Assembly: GCA_949825045.1 (NCBI GenBank)
Contig: OX463824.1
Coordinates: 30,474,001 to 30,538,000, forward strand
Direction of reading: 5' to 3'
Origin: Argyresthia goedartella
Lineage: Eukaryota; Arthropoda; Insecta; Lepidoptera; Argyresthiidae
DNA length: 64,000 nucleotides
How positions within the stretch are numbered: the first letter of the stretch is position 1; each line of letters begins with the position of its first letter. This document shows positions 1 to 8,606 of this stretch, in pieces. The translations under genes and the position numbers were made by a program. The notes below the pieces were generated by a model. The model worked only from the letters and a program-made list of their open reading frames with translations. It was not told where the DNA came from and did not search any database.

Positions 1-208
1 AAGTATTCGAGTTCTCTGAAATCTACTAAAAAAATACTTAATGTTTTTATAAATCAATTTAGATCAAAATCTCAATCAAATTTCGAGTCGCGATACCTGT
101 CAGAGATAGAGAATCGAACTACTTTATTGAAAGTTCTTTACAATTGGTGGGAGGTAATAGGATGAAATGATGAGAATGAAACTTCCTTTGATGTTTTTAT
201 TTTTACAG

Positions 209-322
209 TTCCACCAGAAAATCCTCGGATTTATGACTCCGAGGGTCGTGAGATTCTCGGTGGAGTGGCAGGTCCTTTCCGAGAGGGACAGGATCTGTTG
301 CTGTCCTGTCAGGCTGCTGGTG
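209..322 (+). CDS. Sidestep-family Ig protein, internal exon (Ig domain, first half)
   Basis: Exon between a TTTTTACAG acceptor and a G|GTAAGT donor; it enters in phase 1 and leaves in phase 1. It encodes a PPENPRIYDSEG stretch followed by an Ig B/C-strand region with the first disulfide cysteine (LLLSCQ). The 'P..P.IYD..G.E..G..GP..EG..L.L.C' pattern is characteristic of the insect Sidestep family (motor-axon guidance cell-surface proteins that pair with Beat proteins). It joins in frame to the exon at 685-870, which carries the Trp and the second Cys. The upstream exons (signal peptide, first Ig domain) lie outside the window. Which Side paralogue this is cannot be told from here. Confidence 0.85.
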
Positions 323-684
323 GTAAGTGTAACAATTTTGATGTTGTTTTCGACCACAAGAAGCGCTTTTTCATGAAATCTTAAAATACTACGAAATTAG
401 TTTTGTTTTGCGATGTAACCTTACTTCACCACTAAGTTTCCAAATACCAAGGTCACACATTTTGAATATTTTCTACGAGTATCAAAAATAACACTCCAAT
501 TGCTGTCTAGAGTTAGCGGGCTTTCAGTAAATATGAAAATAAAAATAAAAAATTTCGTGCCATAGTTTTTTAAGTTACACAAACATTTTAAATGATGGTA
601 TACATGAGGATGTACGCATTCAGCAGTGGGTTCCCTAATAGGTAGATGATGATAAATGATGAACTTACATAATATTTTCTTTAG
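323..684 (+). other. host intron 1 (362 bp)
   Basis: GTAAGT donor and TTTCTTTAG acceptor. AT-rich; I see no gene or recognisable repeat in it. Confidence 0.8.
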
Positions 685-870
685 GAAAACCCCCACCAGA
701 CGTCTCCTGGTACCGGGGCGAGGATCGGCTGGCTCGCACTAAGGAGGGCTCAGTCTGTCAACTGCACCTTAAGGATCTGTCACGAGAGATCGACGGGGTG
801 AAGCTGCAATGTAGAGTGCAGCCCCCACTCTTGCAGCCTATTGTGAGATCTGTCACTATTAGGCTTTACT
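685..870 (+). CDS. Sidestep-family Ig protein, internal exon (Ig domain, second half)
   Basis: 186 nt, acceptor TTTAG, donor T|GTGAGT. It completes the Ig domain begun in the previous exon: a GGKPPP turn, the core Trp in DVSWYRG, then the second Cys in VKLQCRV and a closing G strand. The domain ends near the exon end, so the following intron (phase 1) lies between domains, the usual place for Ig-superfamily introns. No stop or frameshift interrupts the join on either side. Confidence 0.87.
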
Positions 871-1089
871 GTGAGTATAAATATATCGGCACATCATATG
901 CAGTTCAATAATTCGCATTCGAAATCTCCAGTGCTGCCGATGTACCAATGAGATTTTATCCTAAGTAAAAGACCGCGCCAAATATGTCTCTCTCACCCAT
1001 CAGCCAACCTTACCATATATTTGATATCTCATAGTCTCATTCGGACCTTTCGTTCGGAGACAAAGATATTTGACAAGATTTGTACATTA

Positions 1090-1245
1090 TATGGACTTTC
1101 TAACAGTGATGGAAAACATCGCTAGGAAGCCTTCAATCTTCACAGCTCCGTTGGGCTAGCCCCTGTCACGCAAAATGGAGTATTGAACAAATGGAAAAAG
1201 GCGTGATGCTGTGTGAGAATCTTCTACAGTGTGGAAGAGGCACAT
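1090..1245 (+). repeat. SINE-body-like repeat copy
   Basis: The stretch with 'GGGCTAGCCCCTGTCACGCA' and a following 'AATGGAGTATTGAA' recurs in reverse orientation at about 58865-59000 and, more diverged, at about 39765-39835. In the 58-59 kb copy it sits next to a tRNA-like head, so I read it as the body of an old tRNA-derived SINE. Confidence 0.5.
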
Positions 1246-1599
1246 TGTAAAGATATTCATATTCATACGTTTGGCAAGTAAAACAGGACTCCTTTACTCA
1301 GATCGGCTTACACCTTTTTGGGTATTCGTATATCACTATATTGGTCGGGTCTGCTTCTATTGAAAATCTTGTGCTAAGATTCTACTCCATTTCATCTCAT
1401 CTCTTCTTAAGCTCCTGAACCGTACACGTAATCCAAAGTAAATTAGCTTGTCTTTATGATTCCCTACTGTTACCTGTGTGACTTTAACTATCCTGTGTTA
1501 TTCTGTTATATTCTGGTTCCCACGACACAGAGTATCTGTGGGGCCAGAATATTAATATTATTAAGCAATTTAAATGTCTGAACAATCGTGTCTACATTA

Positions 1600-1965
1600 A
1601 TAGGGGTAAAAGTTTTGACGATTACTCGCGTTTCCTTGGTTCTAGGAGGTAAAACCTAATGTCTACAGGTTTTCCTCGTGAAGGCGGAGAGAACTGCGTA
1701 GTCTGAATAGGTATATGCATTTACAATACCATACCACATACAAACTTATGAATGCACGGACCGCACCAATAATTTTGTAACGCCATAAGTCCGCCTTTTA
1801 AAATAATCTTAAAACTGACTCGACAAAAAAAAACTATGTAATTATCGAACCTGCTCACAAAATTTCTCGAGAATCGGTTGAGAAATGTGAACTGTAGGCG
1901 AGAACAGACAGACAGACAGAAGGCCAATATATTTTTGGCCAATCTCTAAACTAGACGCTTCGCTT
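1600..1965. repeat. dispersed repeat, copy 1
   Basis: Shares long stretches with 26835-27110: the segments around 'TTTCCTTGGTTCTAGGAGGT', 'GAGAATCGGTTGAGAAATG' and 'CAGACAGACAGACAGAAGG', followed by 'GGCCAATCTC.AAACT.GACRCTTCGCT'. A non-coding interspersed family in host introns 2 and 4; class not recognised. Confidence 0.65.
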
Positions 1966-2126
1966 AAAAGCAATATAGTAAGTAGTAGACCTAGTGTGGG
2001 ATCCAGAAGTAATTTGTAATTAATTTTAACTACGTTTTGATAATAAACAATTTTTGATTTTGATTTTTGATGTGCCAGTATATAAATGGGTATGTTTATG
2101 TTTACCCTTGTTCATGCCCCCTGCAG

Positions 2127-2275
2127 TGAAGCCTCAATTCGTCCGCGTGACCGGCAACGGCGCCACCAGAGCTGGTCACGAGCGCTCCTTCGTCTGCACT
2201 ACGCGGGGATCGAAGCCAGCGCCCAATATCGACTGGTTCATCAACTCGCAGTTGGTGGATTCTTCTCTCACTGAG
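2127..2275 (+). CDS. Sidestep-family Ig protein, internal exon (next Ig domain, first half)
   Basis: 149 nt between CCCCCTGCAG and GAG|GTAATA; enters in phase 1, leaves in phase 0. It encodes the start of a new Ig domain: LKPQFVRVTG linker, first Cys in SFVCTT, and core Trp in NIDWFINS. The domain is finished by the exon at 20170-20314. The 17.9-kb intron between the two holds the complete Polinton. Confidence 0.87.
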
Positions 2276-2318
2276 GTAATAACTAGTCTGTGGTAGTTTC
2301 TAAGCCCTTCCTCTCCCA

Positions 2319-2480
2319 CAGTGGTCCAATGTAGAGAAGAGGCAAAAAATGGCGTTTGCTAAGTATATGTAAATATTTAGCAAACAAAGTCAAAGTCAAA
2401 GTACTTTATTACTGTAGATATTTACATATACTTAGCAAACGTCATTTTTTGCCTCTTCTCTACATTGGACCACTGTGGGA
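2319..2480. repeat. inverted repeat (LINE 3' end with inverted head)
   Basis: About 55 bp at 2319-2375 (CCCACAGTGGTCCAATGTAG through TATATGTAAATAT) returns reverse-complemented at 2418-2480, separated by a (CAAAGT)n tail. This is the shape left by twin priming, or by head-to-head insertion of a LINE 3' end. Confidence 0.75.
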
Positions 2481-2945
2481 GAAGAAGGGCGTAGAAACTC
2501 CCACAGATTGATTTTTAGATCTCTTTTAAAAATAGGTTGTGCTTAACTAATACAATTACGATTTTTTTAATTTAATAAGCAGGCAATAATAAATAATTAC
2601 AAAATTATTAACAGCGAGGTCTGTGTTGAGCTAGATTAACCCCATACAGTCCTGTCATTTAAGTAATCTCGAACATTGTAACATACCTTTTTCGACAAAG
2701 TCGCTTTAACATGCTTTTTAAATTGCTCAAATGGCAATTTCAAAATCTCCAGAGGTATCTTATTATAGTAGAGAATACACTGACCCTTGAAAGAATTGCT
2801 AACCTTCGCGAGTCTAAATCGGGGTGCCCATAGTCTGTGATTATTTCTTAGGTTAACATTGCAGCTATCGCTAAGTTTGGTAACGTCACGTTACGTTACG
2901 TTTATAGAGTAATAAAGAACTTTGACTTTGACTTTTAACTTCTCA
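2380..2945 (-). mobile_element. LINE 3' end fragment (CR1/jockey-like)
   Basis: On the - strand this reads as the end of a reverse-transcriptase ORF (a GQCILYYNKIPLEILKLPFE segment, then a short tail to a stop) followed by a 3' UTR and a (CAAAGT)n/(ACTTTG)n simple-repeat tail. A second copy of the same family lies at about 36430-37600. Only the C-terminal tip of the RT is present, so it is a 5'-truncated dead copy. Confidence 0.65.
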
Positions 2946-3069
2946 ACACAGCTTTACGACTACTACAGAGCAAACACGGAAGCTGAGGTAGAATACTGAA
3001 ATTCCCTTTTGGGGAATTTCGGCAGGGCTGCTGGACACAGGGCAGACTACTTGCTAGATGTTTGACCCT

Positions 3070-3690
3070 TTTTAGGGTTCCGTAGAGAAACAAGGAACCC
3101 TTATAGTTTCGTCAAGTCTGTCCGTCCATCCGTCCGTACGTCACAGCAACTTTATGCAGAAACTATTGAGACTATACAGTAGAAACTTGGTATGTAGATG
3201 TATTCTGTGAACCGCTCTACGACTTTTATTCACAAATTGAAAAATTTAAATAATCAAAGGGAAAATACCTGGGACTGAAACCAAAATGTATTTTTTTTCA
3301 TAAAACTATATGTGTGGGGTGTTTGTAGATAGATCTTTAAAAATGACGTTGAGGTTCCTAAAACCATTTTTCCCCCAAAGTAAATCGTTAAAGAGACAGA
3401 CCCTTCCAAATTGTAAAAATGTTCCCCCCCCTCTAACTTTTAAAGTAAGGGAGTGAAAAACCTACAAAAAATATATGCTGTGTATTTTACACTTACAAAA
3501 CAATTAGTTTAAACTAAATAAAATAAGTAGTTTTTAAGATATAAAACATTTATGAAAAACTGCAAAGATAACTTTGTCATATAAACTCTATAAAAAATAA
3601 AGTTACAACACAAACATCCAGTCACATAATTACTTGCTGCAACGGAACCCTTCATCGGCGACCTCGACTCGCACTTGGCCACTTTTTTTC
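3070..3690. mobile_element. non-autonomous MITE-like element, copy A
   Basis: Starts 'AGGGTTCCGTAGAGAAACAA', runs through a (GTCC)n-like 'GTCCGTCCATCCGTCCGTAC' segment and ends near 'GTTGCAACGGAACCC...CGAGTCGCACTTGGCCACTTTT'. The reverse complement is repeated at about 38815-39275. Non-coding. The 'gtgcgagtcgg...agggttccgta' ends are typical of abundant lepidopteran non-autonomous elements. Confidence 0.65.
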
Positions 3691-3734
3691 CTTATTACTG
3701 TAGAATTTTACATATAATTTTGGGTAAACGTCAT

Positions 3735-3839
3735 TTTTAGGGTTCCGTACTCGAAGGGTCCGTCCGTCTGTCCGTCCGACTGTTCCTCCGACTGTCCGTC
3801 TGTCACCGGGCTCTGCCGGATCAACCGAAATAGGTAGAG
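3735..3839. mobile_element. left half of the MITE that the Polinton inserted into
   Basis: 'TTAGGGTTCCGTACTCGAAG' through the GTCC-rich stretch and 'TGTCACCGGGCT' matches, in reverse, the 3' part of the intact copy at about 49895-50315. The match continues on the other side of the Polinton (19907-19965), so this is one MITE split by the insertion. Confidence 0.7.
3834..3839. repeat. Polinton 6-bp target site duplication, left
   Basis: GTAGAG directly before the element's first base; repeated at 19901-19906. Polintons make 6-bp duplications. Confidence 0.9.
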
Positions 3840-4260
3840 AGTAGGTAGATAATGACAGTTTAAATTCACTTCACGATCGTTCGGGCCTACGGGCTCGACA
3901 GATGGATCGAAAAACCTATCGACAGATGGATCGAAAAACCTATTGACAGTTCAAATTCACTTCACGATCGTTCGGGCCTACGGGCTCGACAGATGGATCG
4001 AAAAACCTATCGACAGATGGATCGAAAAACCTATCGACAGATGGATCGAAAAACCTATTGACAGTTCAAATTCACTTCACGATCGTTCGGGCCTACGGGC
4101 TCGACAGATGGATCGAAAAACTTATCGACAGATGGATCGAAAAACCTATTGACAGTTCAAATTCATTTCACGATCGTTCGGGCCTACGGGCTCGACAGAT
4201 GGATCGAAAACCTATCGACAGATGGATCGAAAAACCTATTGACAGTTCAAATTCATTTCA
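3840..4260. repeat. left terminal inverted repeat with internal tandem array
   Basis: 421 bp. It is built from two units. The longer, of about 43 bp, begins GACAGTTYAAATTCAYTTCA and contains CGATCGTTCGGGCCTACGGG. The shorter, of 24 bp, is a GACAGATGGATCGAAAAACC block ending in TATY. The order is long + 2 short, long + 3 short, long + 2 short, long + 2 short (one lacking an A), then half a long unit. The right repeat has the same outer and inner ends but only two long-unit blocks. Confidence 0.92.
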
Positions 4261-4392
4261 CGACGTAGAGCCTAAGTTCGGGGTCGGATGATTCTTGATC
4301 CAGAACCAGGCTGCTACACAATATAATGTTATTAATATTCGAAATATTTGTAGTCTTATGCAGATTTCCAAGTGAATCATACCGATTTCAAT
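4261..4392 (+). other. Polinton left leader
   Basis: 132 bp between the inverted repeat and the first ATG of the ATPase. AT-rich. It contains one short out-of-frame upstream ATG at 4358 that stops after five codons. No clear TATA box. Confidence 0.5.
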
Positions 4393-5079
4393 ATGAAATT
4401 TTTAAAACAAAAAAGTACATTACACTTAGATAAATTATGTACTTCTGACTCAACTAAAATACTTCGCCATGGTAACCTGTTACCAAATTCCATACGATGT
4501 CTGATATGCGGGCCGTCAAACTGCGGGAAAACGAATCTGATGGTCGGTCTTCTATTACATGAAAACGGGCTCCACTTCCAGAATATTTACGTTTATTCAA
4601 AAACCTTACATCAACCAAAATACGAATTTCTTGAGAAGGTCTTAAGTTTAGTTCCGAGTATATCGTTCTTTAAATTCCATGCTAATCAGCAAGTACTCAG
4701 CACGGAGGAAGCGCAATCAAACTCAGTAATTATATTTGATGATGTCTCATGTGAAAATCAAAACAATATGCGTGATTATTTCGCAATGGGCAGACACAAA
4801 AATATTGATTGTTTTTATTTAAACCAGACTTATACTAAAATACCCAAACAACTTGTTAGAGACAATGCAAACCTACTTGTACTTTTTAAACAAGATGACA
4901 TTAATTTACGACATATATATGATGAACATGTTAACACGGATATGACATGGAACGAATTTCGAGAAATGTGTTCAAAAATATGGAACGATTCTTATAGCTA
5001 CTTGGTCATAAACAAAGATTGTGAAAAAAATAAAGGGTGCTATCGTAAACAGTTTGACACGTTCGTCGTTTTTACCTGA
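4393..5079 (+). CDS. Polinton packaging ATPase (A32/FtsK-HerA type)
   Basis: Predicted motor that pumps DNA into the capsid. Numbering from the upstream open-frame GTG at 4372, Walker A is GPSNCGKTN at residues 47-55 and Walker B is VIIFDDV at 119-125. A downstream N-Q motif (FYLNQTYTKIP, about residues 155-165) fits the A32-like sensor region. About 228 residues, the usual size for Polinton ATPases. I chose ATG 4393 because 4372 is GTG and the only upstream ATG (4358) is out of frame. The TGA stop at 5077-5079 is followed in the same frame by the next ORF. First gene of the + strand block. Confidence 0.9.
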   Translation: MKFLKQKSTLHLDKLCTSDSTKILRHGNLLPNSIRCLICGPSNCGKTNLMVGLLLHENGLHFQNIYVYSKTLHQPKYEFLEKVLSLVPSISFFKFHANQQVLSTEEAQSNSVIIFDDVSCENQNNMRDYFAMGRHKNIDCFYLNQTYTKIPKQLVRDNANLLVLFKQDDINLRHIYDEHVNTDMTWNEFREMCSKIWNDSYSYLVINKDCEKNKGCYRKQFDTFVVFT

Positions 5080-5163
5080 GTGAAAGTATATATAAATGCT
5101 GTTTTATTCGATAGCTTAGCACTTAGCTTAGAAGAGGACGAGCATACAAGATATTATTTAGAT

Positions 5164-6138
5164 ATGGAAAATAACTTAAAGGAAATCGTAACTGCTGCCG
5201 AAGCAGTAAAGAAAAAGTTTAAAAAAATGCGTAACGTTGAATCAGAATATGAAAGAGCTATAGGAAACGTGTTCAAACCAGTTCTTAGCCCCCTTAATAA
5301 AATTACTGATGCTATGAGGCAAACAGAGAGCAAAGAAACAACATGTCCTATCAAAAATGGAGAGACGAAATTTGAAAATGAAATCGACGATTCCATTGAC
5401 TGGAGTGCAGCCGATGACACTTTACGAAATATAAGACGTTCTGATCAATTTATGACACCTACTCATAGCTTAGATCGTGCAGCGGAAATGGAAGGCGAAG
5501 ATTCTGACAACGACTTTAATGAAGGACAAGAATCTGATATATCTCAAAATTCGATTGAGTCTGATGCAAACACTCAGAACCAAAATTGTTCATCATGGTC
5601 GCTTACATCGGAGTATTTAAAGAATACTCCTTTTGGAGTAAGAGTCGAAAGAGGAAAACTTTTGATGGGCTCAGCGAATGTAAATATCACCGATAAAACC
5701 ATTACAATAGGAACATCTGATTACAATAAGACTCGAGGCTTGATGGAATTGCTAACCAAAAAATTACCAGACTTGGCAGATATAACAAAGGAAGACTTGG
5801 CAAATTACAAGTTAATGCTGTTGGAGACAAATGCACATAGGCGAGATTACGACTCAAATAAACCAGTAAAAAGCAACAAAGGAATAAAATACTTAAACAT
5901 TATTAAACCGCTATTTAATAAACATGACAATAGTGAAAGCAATCAGGTTCAAGGTTCAGGTTTACCTGTACTAAAAAAATGGAAGAAAAATATAGACTAT
6001 GTCTACTGGGATGATCCAAATGAGCTAGTGGATAGGTTAAAACTACTTATAGCATCTCGTGACGCTGGAAACACTGGACTTGATAATGAAATAATATCCA
6101 TCATAGAAGAACTCAAAGAAAGTGGTTTGCTTGGTTAG
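5164..6138 (+). CDS. Polinton-conserved protein of unknown function
   Basis: 324 residues from ATG 5164. The open frame starts immediately after the ATPase stop at 5080, but its first codons hold no ATG. The N-terminal third is lysine-rich and probably helical (KEIVTAAEAVKKKFKKMRN). The middle is acidic and low in complexity (GEDSDNDFNEGQESDISQ). The C-terminal half has a small beta-rich block (LLMGSANVNITDKTITIGTS) and ends with a YWDDPNELVDRLKLL...GNTGLDNEI..IIEELKE.GLL signature. I recognise that C-terminal signature as widespread in arthropod Polintons beside the ATPase and integrase (a DUF8207-type domain, from memory). No enzymatic motif is visible. A structural or packaging role is only a guess. 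Confidence 0.8.
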   Translation: MENNLKEIVTAAEAVKKKFKKMRNVESEYERAIGNVFKPVLSPLNKITDAMRQTESKETTCPIKNGETKFENEIDDSIDWSAADDTLRNIRRSDQFMTPTHSLDRAAEMEGEDSDNDFNEGQESDISQNSIESDANTQNQNCSSWSLTSEYLKNTPFGVRVERGKLLMGSANVNITDKTITIGTSDYNKTRGLMELLTKKLPDLADITKEDLANYKLMLLETNAHRRDYDSNKPVKSNKGIKYLNIIKPLFNKHDNSESNQVQGSGLPVLKKWKKNIDYVYWDDPNELVDRLKLLIASRDAGNTGLDNEIISIIEELKESGLLG

Positions 6139-6219
6139 AATAAATAATCATACTTAAATTATTTTGAGCACTTCATCTTCAACTCTCTACAAATAACTAG
6201 GGTAATCTACCTCAGTACT

Positions 6220-6576
6220 ATGAATATTGATAAATTCGGTCACCATGTTCATAAACGTTTACGTTTATCTGAATTGTTTGATTTTACTGACAATGCGTTG
6301 ACCAAAAACGAAGAAGGACTTTTTGATCTTCAGTCGTCACGATTAAAAGGTTTAAAGGCACCACAAGAGTCAGACGACGCCGTAAACAAGGAGTACGTTG
6401 ATATGAAGAGTAAAGATTTACGGGAAGATTGTCAATTTCTACTGAACGAAGCAATTAAAGATATACAAGGAGTGCTGAATAACTTTATAAAGGATGTTTA
6501 TACGAGGAGTGAATTAGATAATATCATTAAATCGTTGAACAAAGATGAAGCAGCAGGTGGTAAACGAAATACATAA
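6220..6576 (+). CDS. small protein with phage/viral fibre-type DAVNKxYVD motif
   Basis: 118 residues from ATG 6220. Residues about 40-60 read SRLKGLKAPQESDDAVNKEY, a motif seen near the trimerisation or attachment regions of phage and large-virus fibre proteins ('...P...DAVNKKYVD'). The remainder is helical with heptad-like spacing, suggesting a coiled coil. It overlaps the integrase ORF by 32 nt in another frame. It could be a truncated fibre-like structural protein or the N-terminal part of a larger one; no receptor-binding domain is seen. Function inferred only from the motif. Confidence 0.65.
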   Translation: MNIDKFGHHVHKRLRLSELFDFTDNALTKNEEGLFDLQSSRLKGLKAPQESDDAVNKEYVDMKSKDLREDCQFLLNEAIKDIQGVLNNFIKDVYTRSELDNIIKSLNKDEAAGGKRNT

Positions 6577-7474
6577 AAATGCAAGAAAAAATTTTTCTCG
6601 TCGATCAGTGCTTCTCAAAGGAATTGATGATTTGTGGCAGGCAGATTTGATAGATGTTATTTCATTGAAAATTTATAATAAAGGTTATAAGTTTATTCTT
6701 GTCGTTATTGATTGCTTCTCAAAATATGCGTGGGCTGTACCTCTTAAAACTAAATCTAAACAAGAAATGTGTCAAGTCTTCGAAAGCATCTTGCAGAAAA
6801 GTAGAAGACAACCAAATAATCTACAAACAGATATGGGAACTGAATTCTACAACGATGAATTCAAAAGACTAATGAAAACCTACAAAATAAATCACTATTC
6901 TACATATTCAGTTAAAAAAGCATCCATAGTGGAAAGATTAATCAGAACATTAAAAGCACATCTCTATAAGAATTTTTCTTTTAAAGGTAGTTACAAGTGG
7001 CTAGGTAAACCATTAGAAAGTGTAGTTCATTCTTACAATCATACAAAACATCGTGTTACGCAAGAGGAGCCTGCAAAAGTAACAAAGTTAAATGCAAGCA
7101 AAGTATTAGACAATATCAAAAAGTTCCAGAGTAAAACTAATCACGTTAAGAAACCTAAATTTTGTGTTGGCGATAACGTAAGAATAAGTAAATACAAAAG
7201 CTGTTTTAAAAAAGGCTATACGCCTAATTGGTCGACAGAAATATTTCTTATCAAGAAGGTAAACAACACGATTCCTGTTACTTATTTGATTGAAGATAGT
7301 CGTCGTCAACCGATTTTAGGAAGTTTTTATGATCAAGAACTCCAGAAGACCAAATATCCTGATGTATATTTAATTGAAAAAGTCATAAGAAAAAAAGGGA
7401 ATAAGTTGTTTGTAAAATGGTTAGGTTTAGATGAAACTCAAAATAGTTGGATCGATAAAAAGGCAATGGTATAA
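6545..7474 (+). CDS. Polinton integrase with C-terminal chromodomain
   Basis: 309-residue retrovirus-like integrase of the kind annotated as F54H12.3-like in invertebrates. The catalytic triad is intact: D34 (QADLIDV), D96 (LQTDMGTEF) and E130 (SIVERLIRTLK), with 33 residues between the last two. A beta-rich region follows the core (KFCVGDNVRISKYK, then KGYTPNWSTEIF). Residues 270-309 form a chromodomain (VYLIEKVIRKKGNKLFVKWL with the NSWI end), which in such integrases can guide insertion to modified chromatin. No HHCC zinc finger is seen before the core; this subgroup often starts just upstream of it. Responsible for insertion and hence for the 6-bp duplications. Confidence 0.92.
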   Translation: MKQQVVNEIHKNARKNFSRRSVLLKGIDDLWQADLIDVISLKIYNKGYKFILVVIDCFSKYAWAVPLKTKSKQEMCQVFESILQKSRRQPNNLQTDMGTEFYNDEFKRLMKTYKINHYSTYSVKKASIVERLIRTLKAHLYKNFSFKGSYKWLGKPLESVVHSYNHTKHRVTQEEPAKVTKLNASKVLDNIKKFQSKTNHVKKPKFCVGDNVRISKYKSCFKKGYTPNWSTEIFLIKKVNNTIPVTYLIEDSRRQPILGSFYDQELQKTKYPDVYLIEKVIRKKGNKLFVKWLGLDETQNSWIDKKAMV

Positions 7475-7500
7475 ACTATAACCTTAGTCTATTATCAGTA

Positions 7501-8232
7501 ATGCATGGCGGAGGTCTTATTAACAGTTTTATCAATAATTTACCGATCGAGCTACATCTACCTGGCTATAATTATTGTGGTCCTGGAACAAAGCTGGTGA
7601 AGCGTCTAGCACGTGGAGATAAGGGCATCAATCTATTGGACAACGCATGTATGCATCACGACATAGCGTATACGAAATTCTCTGATTTAGAAAACCGACA
7701 TAAAGCTGATTTGGATTTACTGAATATGACAAAACAGAGACTACGATCAAAAGACGCTAAGCGTGGTGAAAAGATAGCTTCTTGGTTGGTTAATAAAGTC
7801 ATGAAGACAAAACTTAAAACCGGGTCTGGGGTACGACGTTTTAAAGATATGGTATCTAAAATAAAAGGTCATCTTCAGAAATTAAAACCAAAAAATAGTA
7901 ATAGTGCTATTAAAGTTGCTTATGCGGTCGCCAAAAAGTTAATTGATGTAGATACCAAACACAACATAAGGATACCACGAATTATTCCTCTCCCTAAAAG
8001 TGGAGGATTTCTTCCTTTAATACCTATCTTTGCTGGGTTGTCTGCTTTAGGAAGTCTTGCTGGAGGGGCAGCTGGAATAGCAAAAAGTGTTAATGATTAT
8101 AAAGCTGCTCAAGAAAGTTTGCGAGAATCAAAACGTCACAATCAAAAGATGGAATCAATTTCAGTGGGTCGAGGCTTATACATCAAACCTTACAAAAAAG
8201 GTAGTGGCTTGTTTATTAAATCAAAAAACTAA
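7501..8232 (+). CDS. phospholipase A2 domain fused to adenovirus pX-like hydrophobic segment
   Basis: 243 residues from ATG 7501. Residues 20-75 carry a parvovirus-VP1-type secreted PLA2 signature: calcium loop YCGPGT (25-30), catalytic pair H53-D54 in MHHDIAY, Cys26/Cys50 placed for a disulfide, and a later Asp in KADLDLL. The middle (about 90-160) is very basic. Residues 168-199 form a glycine/alanine-rich hydrophobic stretch (GGFLPLIPIFAGL, then GSLAGGAAGIAK) like adenovirus core protein X/mu-type segments, and GLYIKPYKKGSGLFIK closes the protein. PLA2 in capsid proteins acts on membranes during entry; that role here is by analogy. Followed directly by the protease. Confidence 0.85.
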   Translation: MHGGGLINSFINNLPIELHLPGYNYCGPGTKLVKRLARGDKGINLLDNACMHHDIAYTKFSDLENRHKADLDLLNMTKQRLRSKDAKRGEKIASWLVNKVMKTKLKTGSGVRRFKDMVSKIKGHLQKLKPKNSNSAIKVAYAVAKKLIDVDTKHNIRIPRIIPLPKSGGFLPLIPIFAGLSALGSLAGGAAGIAKSVNDYKAAQESLRESKRHNQKMESISVGRGLYIKPYKKGSGLFIKSKN

Positions 8233-8237
8233 TAAAC

Positions 8238-8606
8238 AGGCTGCCTAAGCGTGCTCTGACCAATTTAGATATCATCGAATATGCTAGAGAAATACCATAT
8301 TTTCGTGGAGTTTACATGAAAGATGCTTTACCACGAAAACCAAGAAGTATAGAATGTGGTATTATAAATTTAGACGATTCGCACAATGCCGGAACACACT
8401 GGGTAGCCTACATAAAACTGAAAGACTATTATGAATATTTTGACAGCTTTGGAAACTTGAAGCCGCCGGTAGAAGTTGTGAAATATCTCAATACTCCTAA
8501 TTTGTATTACAATTATACTCGATATCAGACTTATGAAAGTGTGAACTGTGGACATTTATGTTTAAAGTACTTGCAAGATTTTTGGAATAAACATATAAAG
8601 TATTGA
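8238..8606 (+). CDS. adenovirus-type cysteine protease (maturation protease)
   Basis: The catalytic triad is visible: His in AGTHWVAY, Asp in YFDSFGNL and Cys in NCGHLCLKYL, in the His-Asp-Cys order of the adenovirus/Ulp1-like family (C5). It should process capsid precursors. The first in-frame ATG is 8316, giving 96 residues, but family-like sequence (RALTNLDIIEYAREIPYFRG) continues upstream in the same open frame back to about 8238, and the frame is open from 8220 with no ATG. So the N-terminus may come from a spliced leader, a non-ATG start or a shift from the preceding ORF. The interval given includes the upstream part. It ends TGATG at the next ORF. Confidence 0.82.
   Translation, partial: RLPKRALTNLDIIEYAREIPYFRGVYMKDALPRKPRSIECGIINLDDSHNAGTHWVAYIKLKDYYEYFDSFGNLKPPVEVVKYLNTPNLYYNYTRYQTYESVNCGHLCLKYLQDFWNKHIKY

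Noticed and set aside
4372..4392. ATPase start at 4372
   Set aside because: The codon is GTG; a eukaryotic element more likely uses the ATG at 4393.
5080..5163. Start of the second Polinton protein at 5080
   Set aside because: GTG directly after the ATPase stop; the first ATG, 5164, matches the lysine-rich helical start expected.
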